This document shows positions 5,255 to 8,234 of a DNA stretch of 8,234 nucleotides, piece after piece. Under the pieces are notes generated by a model. The model was given only the letters and a program-made list of their open reading frames with translations, was not told the DNA's origin and made no database searches. Source of the DNA: Bifidobacteriaceae bacterium NR021 (GTDB lineage Bacteria; Actinomycetota; Actinomycetes; Actinomycetales; Bifidobacteriaceae); contig NQOP01000002.1 in the NCBI GenBank assembly GCA_003585845.1, forward strand, positions 34,823-43,056, read 5' to 3'. Position numbers and translations under genes: made by a program. Position 1 is the first letter of the stretch. Each line of letters begins with the position of its first letter.

Positions 5255-6409
5255 CTAGTAACTTGCATCCATTGGATCATCACCAAATAACGCCTCTCGC
5301 TCTTCGTGACTAGTTGTACGAGAATCTAACCACCCATACGGCAAATGAACTTTTTTAGCAAATCTAACTCGTCCACGCGGCGTGTCTAACACTTTTTCTG
5401 GCAAACGAAGAGAACCGTCAAGCATATCGAGATTACGTTGAACATCCTCAATCGACTCGCACTCCATAAACGCTTTACGAGTTCCACCGCCAACAGGAAA
5501 GCCCTTTAAATACCAAGCAACATGCTTACGCAAGTCGTGAACAGCCATACGCTCGTCACCATCATAAAACTCAACTAAAAGCTTCAAGTGACGCAAAATA
5601 ACAGAACCAACTTCTTCCAAAGTAGGATTCACACGATTATCGCTACCTTCGCAAGCATTGCGAATATCAGCAAACAACCATGGTCGACCTTGGCATCCTC
5701 GACCGATAGCAACGCCAGCGCAACCAGTTTCCTTAAACATTGCGAGCGCATCTTCCGCACCCCAAATATCACCATTGCCAAAAACTGGAATATCGAGTGC
5801 TTCTACAAGCTCGCCAATACGTTGCCAGTCTGAATGACCACCGTAATATTCTGCAGTTGTGCGAGCATGCAAAGTTACAGCAGCGCATCCTTCTTCTTGT
5901 GCAATATGGCCAGCTTGAATAAAAGTTTCATGACTCTCGTCAATTCCAACGCGGAATTTAGCTGTAACAGGGATTCCTGCTGGCTCGCAAACAGAAACAA
6001 CGCGATGCAAAATTTCTTGCAACAAATCTGTTTTCCAAGGAAGAGCAGAACCACCGCCGCGTCGCGTCACTTTTGGAACCGGGCAGCCGAAGTTTAAGTC
6101 AACATGATCAGCCATGTTTTCGTCGACAACAATTCGAGCTGCTTGCTCTACAATAGAAGGATTTACACCATAAAGTTGCAAGGAACGCACTTTTTCGCTA
6201 GGCGCAAAACGGCATAAACGCAATGCTTTTGGATTTCTTGCGACTAAAGCTCGCGCTGTAATCATTTCTGCTACATAAAGCCCGTCCGGACCAAATTCGC
6301 GGCAAATTACGCGAAATGGCCAGTTAGTGATCCCAGCCATTGGAGACAAAACAACAGGAGTTGCAATATGAACTTTCCCTAAATCCACTGGTTTTATAGA
6401 AAAATTCAT
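5255..6409 (-). CDS. dus: tRNA-dihydrouridine synthase (DusB/NifR3 family)
   Basis: An FMN-dependent, NADPH-using enzyme that reduces uridines in the D loop of tRNA, 384 aa, cytoplasmic. It is a TIM-barrel protein: LSPMAGITNWPFR at 21-33 is the FMN-binding start, and DLNFGCPVPKVTRRGGG at 104-120 carries the catalytic Cys at 109. Then follow TAKFRVGID, the ARTTAEYYGGHSDW block, VFGNGDIW, and VAIGRGCQGRPWLF, which binds the FMN phosphate. The C-terminal helical domain contains HLKLLVEFYDGDERMAVHDLRKH. The overall pattern is of the DusB/NifR3 group common in Gram-positives; which uridines it modifies cannot be told from sequence. The ATG at 6407-6409 has CGGAG about ten nt upstream. It follows glyS by 93 nt and may share its transcript. 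It ends in TAG with only a weak CTAG/CTAG hairpin and a T-run nearby. Confidence 0.95.
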   Translation of the reverse strand: MNFSIKPVDLGKVHIATPVVLSPMAGITNWPFRVICREFGPDGLYVAEMITARALVARNPKALRLCRFAPSEKVRSLQLYGVNPSIVEQAARIVVDENMADHVDLNFGCPVPKVTRRGGGSALPWKTDLLQEILHRVVSVCEPAGIPVTAKFRVGIDESHETFIQAGHIAQEEGCAAVTLHARTTAEYYGGHSDWQRIGELVEALDIPVFGNGDIWGAEDALAMFKETGCAGVAIGRGCQGRPWLFADIRNACEGSDNRVNPTLEEVGSVILRHLKLLVEFYDGDERMAVHDLRKHVAWYLKGFPVGGGTRKAFMECESIEDVQRNLDMLDGSLRLPEKVLDTPRGRVRFAKKVHLPYGWLDSRTTSHEEREALFGDDPMDASY

Positions 6410-6452
6410 ATTGCTTTAACTCCGTTCACTTTAATAATAATTTTGCTTATTA

Positions 6453-6499
6453 ATTCTTAAGCGCTACTTTAAGTGCCACTTTAAGCACTACTCAAGCGC
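6453..6499. repeat. Degenerate 12-bp tandem repeat, about four units
   Basis: Four units run head to tail: attcttaagcgc (6453-6464), tactttaagtgc (6465-6476), cactttaagcac (6477-6488) and tactcaagcgc (6489-6499, one base short). The consensus is roughly YACTTTAAGYRC. Units two and three can also form an AGTGC/GCACT hairpin and the outer units a GCGCT/AGCGC stem. The array lies immediately after the glyS stop, before dus. Confidence 0.75.
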
Positions 6500-6502
6500 G
6501 TA

Positions 6503-8023
6503 TTAGTACAATCCGCCAGCAGTCGCGATTTGTACAGGCTTAGACTCGTCTTCGCCTGCTTCTTTAGCAATATCCGTAGCACCGTCGGCTGCACGAGTAC
6601 CAACGATTTCAACAGGACCTTGCGGATACTTAACACGCTTTTCGTTAATGCGGCTAGCAACGTAATCTGCAACCTTATCTAAGGAAACACGCTCTTGTTG
6701 CATAGTGTCGCGTTCGCGAATTGTAACAGCATGATCTTCCAAAGTATCGAAGTCGACTGTTACGCACAAAGGAGTACCAATTTCGTCCTCACGACGGTAG
6801 CGACGGCCAATAGCGCCGGCTTCGTCGTAATCGATAACCCAGTCATGCTGACGCAAATCTGCAGCCAAATCTTGAGCAACAGCTTGCAATTCTGGCTTCT
6901 TGCTCAAAGGCAAAACTGCAGCTTTAACAGGAGCCAAACGAGGATCAAGTCGAAGAACAGTGCGCTTATCAACGCCACCCTTAGTGTTTGGAGCTTCGTC
7001 AACGTCGTAAGCATCAACCAAGAATGCCATAAGCGAGCGCGTAAGACCAGCCGCAGGCTCAATAACGTAAGGCACATACTTTTCGCCAGTAGCCTGGTTA
7101 AAGTAGCTCAAATCCTCGCCGGAATACTTAGCGTGAGCAGACAAATCGTAGTCAGTACGGTTTGCAATACCCTCGAGCTCTCCCCAATCCGAACCTTGGA
7201 AACCGAATTTGTATTCAATATCGACAGTGCGCTTGGAATAGTGACTGAGCTTCTCCTTAGGATGCTCATACATGCGCAAGTTTTCTGGCTTAACACCCAA
7301 ATCCACATACCAACGCACGCGAGTGTCGATCCAATACTGGTGCCAAGCTTCGTCTGTTCCAGGCTCTACGAAGAACTCCATTTCCATCTGCTCAAACTCG
7401 CGAGTGCGGAAGATGAAGTTTCCAGGCGTAATTTCGTTGCGGAAAGACTTACCAATATTTGCAATACCGAAAGGTGGCTTTTGACGAGTAGAAGTCATGA
7501 CGTTCTTAAAGTCAACGAAAATGCCCTGAGCTGTTTCTGGACGCAAATAGTGCAAGCTGTTTTCGTCTTCAACAGGTCCTAAATGAGTGCGAAGCATCAT
7601 GTTGAAGTCGCGCGGCTCAGTCCAGTTTCCGCGAGTACCGCAATCTGGGCAAGCAATGTCTTTTAAGCCATTTTCTGGCATTTTGTCGCCATGCTTTTCA
7701 GCATAAGACTCTTCCAACTTATCTGCACGATGACGCTTATGGCAATTCAAGCACTCGATCAAAGGATCATTAAACACGGAAACGTGACCGGAGGCAACCC
7801 ACACCTGTGAAGGCAGAATAACGGAAGTATCCACTCCAACAACATCTCCACGCGTGGTCACCATGTAGCGCCACCATTCGCGCTTGATATTATCTTTTAA
7901 CGCAACGCCAAGCGGGCCGTAATCCCACGCAGAACGCGTGCCACCGTAAATTTCGCCGGCTGGGAACACAAATCCTCGACGCTTAGCCAAGGAGACGACT
8001 TCATCAAGCTTTGAAACAGCCAC
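6503..8023 (-). CDS. glyS: Glycine--tRNA ligase, homodimeric class II type
   Basis: This enzyme attaches glycine to tRNA-Gly in the cytoplasm (EC 6.1.1.14). It is 506 aa from the chosen start, and is the single-chain dimer form, not the alpha2beta2 form. The N-terminus [14 protein letters not shown], with SAWDYGPLG following, is diagnostic. Four cysteines (91, 94, 125, 128) form a CxxC...CxxC pattern that looks like a zinc ribbon. Class II motif 2 is [19 protein letters not shown] at 194-212, and motif 3 is the [13 protein letters not shown] block. The anticodon-binding domain follows, from about PVKAAVLPL to the end, including [20 protein letters not shown]. The start is a GTG at 8021-8023 with AAAAGG about seven nt upstream. 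The frame stays open to 8107, but that extension crosses the likely -10 box and is not conserved-looking. Confidence 0.96.
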   Translation of the reverse strand: MAVSKLDEVVSLAKRRGFVFPAGEIYGGTRSAWDYGPLGVALKDNIKREWWRYMVTTRGDVVGVDTSVILPSQVWVASGHVSVFNDPLIECLNCHKRHRADKLEESYAEKHGDKMPENGLKDIACPDCGTRGNWTEPRDFNMMLRTHLGPVEDENSLHYLRPETAQGIFVDFKNVMTSTRQKPPFGIANIGKSFRNEITPGNFIFRTREFEQMEMEFFVEPGTDEAWHQYWIDTRVRWYVDLGVKPENLRMYEHPKEKLSHYSKRTVDIEYKFGFQGSDWGELEGIANRTDYDLSAHAKYSGEDLSYFNQATGEKYVPYVIEPAAGLTRSLMAFLVDAYDVDEAPNTKGGVDKRTVLRLDPRLAPVKAAVLPLSKKPELQAVAQDLAADLRQHDWVIDYDEAGAIGRRYRREDEIGTPLCVTVDFDTLEDHAVTIRERDTMQQERVSLDKVADYVASRINEKRVKYPQGPVEIVGTRAADGATDIAKEAGEDESKPVQIATAGGLY

Positions 8024-8069
8024 AATACACCTTTTCGTAAAACTAGAAAATTCGGGTGAAAACGTTGCT

Positions 8070-8075
8070 ATTATA
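8070..8075 (-). promoter_or_regulatory. Likely -10 box of the glyS promoter
   Basis: A perfect TATAAT on the minus strand lies about 47 nt before the GTG start, giving a predicted leader of about 40 nt. That leaves no room for a T-box. The -35 element is unclear: no good TTGACA-like hexamer sits at 16-18 bp. Confidence 0.5.
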
Positions 8076-8234
8076 GAAAAACCCTGTGACGCTTGTAGAA
8101 TTATCAAAATAACGCAAATTTATAGTTTATATTACATCTTAATTATGCCGCATTCAGTCGTGTGAATATTCGTGTGGTAGAGATTTGAGATTTTTCGCAC
8201 TGAGCGCGGCGAACGTCAGAGCCGCAGGCTGCTG

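Noticed and set aside
5222..5257. Intrinsic terminator after dus
   Set aside because: Only a 4-bp CTAG/CTAG stem overlapping the stop codon precedes a T-run more than 15 nt away, which is too weak to call.
6695..7582. A 295-codon open frame on the + strand opposite glyS
   Set aside because: It lies wholly inside the well-supported glyS gene on the other strand. Its translation looks like no family I recognise, so it is a by-product of glyS codon use.
8024..8069. T-box leader for glyS
   Set aside because: The predicted leader after TATAAT is only about 40 nt, too short for a T-box, and no T-box consensus sequence was seen.
8024..8107. N-terminal extension of glyS to an ATG at 8107
   Set aside because: The extension crosses the TATAAT box at 8070-8075. 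The GTG at 8023 has a well-placed AAAAGG and gives the family's normal N-terminus.
8145..8234. Partial gene end on the minus strand at the right edge
   Set aside because: Two different minus-strand frames stay open from the edge (26 and 29 codons) and neither gives a recognisable protein tail. The evidence is too short to call.

Overview
The window reads as chromosomal backbone from a low-GC actinobacterium of the family Bifidobacteriaceae, most likely Gardnerella or a close relative. This assignment is an inference. It rests on an actinobacterial-type FtsZ ending in DELDIPDFLR next to SepF, on tRNA genes without an encoded CCA end, on A/T-rich spacers, and on protein sequences that look bifidobacterial. 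I see no phage gene, transposase, CRISPR array or other mobile element.

Layout, left to right. A PfkB-family sugar kinase (fructokinase-like) is the only gene on the + strand. It converges on a tRNA with anticodon CAU across a shared, perfect 12-bp hairpin terminator. Everything to the right is on the minus strand, so transcription there runs leftwards. In transcription order from the right edge it is: glyS (glycyl-tRNA synthetase), dus (tRNA-dihydrouridine synthase), ftsZ, sepF, a strong intrinsic terminator, trmB (tRNA m7G46 methyltransferase), tRNA-Glu(UUC) with its own promoter and terminator, an orphan YkoE-type ECF transporter S component with a long leader, and finally the CAU tRNA.

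Two themes dominate. The first is tRNA biology: glyS charges tRNA, dus and trmB modify it, and two tRNA genes lie alongside. The second is cell division: ftsZ and sepF are 24 nt apart with strong Shine-Dalgarno sequences and almost certainly form one operon. SepF is the usual FtsZ membrane anchor in Actinobacteria. The pair is followed at once by a terminator, without the pgeF/ylmE/yggT/divIVA neighbours common in other actinobacteria.

Spacers. The 292-nt stretch 1911-2202 holds the ykoE leader, with a GC-rich hairpin candidate, an A-rich low-complexity tract and the tRNA-Glu terminator. The 202-nt stretch 5053-5254 holds a weak ftsZ promoter candidate and a large imperfect hairpin. The 93-nt glyS-dus gap contains a degenerate 12-bp tandem repeat. 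The last ~130 bases at the right edge hold no gene I can call. I did not find a convincing new multi-gene system. The least explained signals are the ykoE leader, the dus-ftsZ hairpin, the 12-bp repeat, and an Asn-to-His change in the FtsZ T7 loop.
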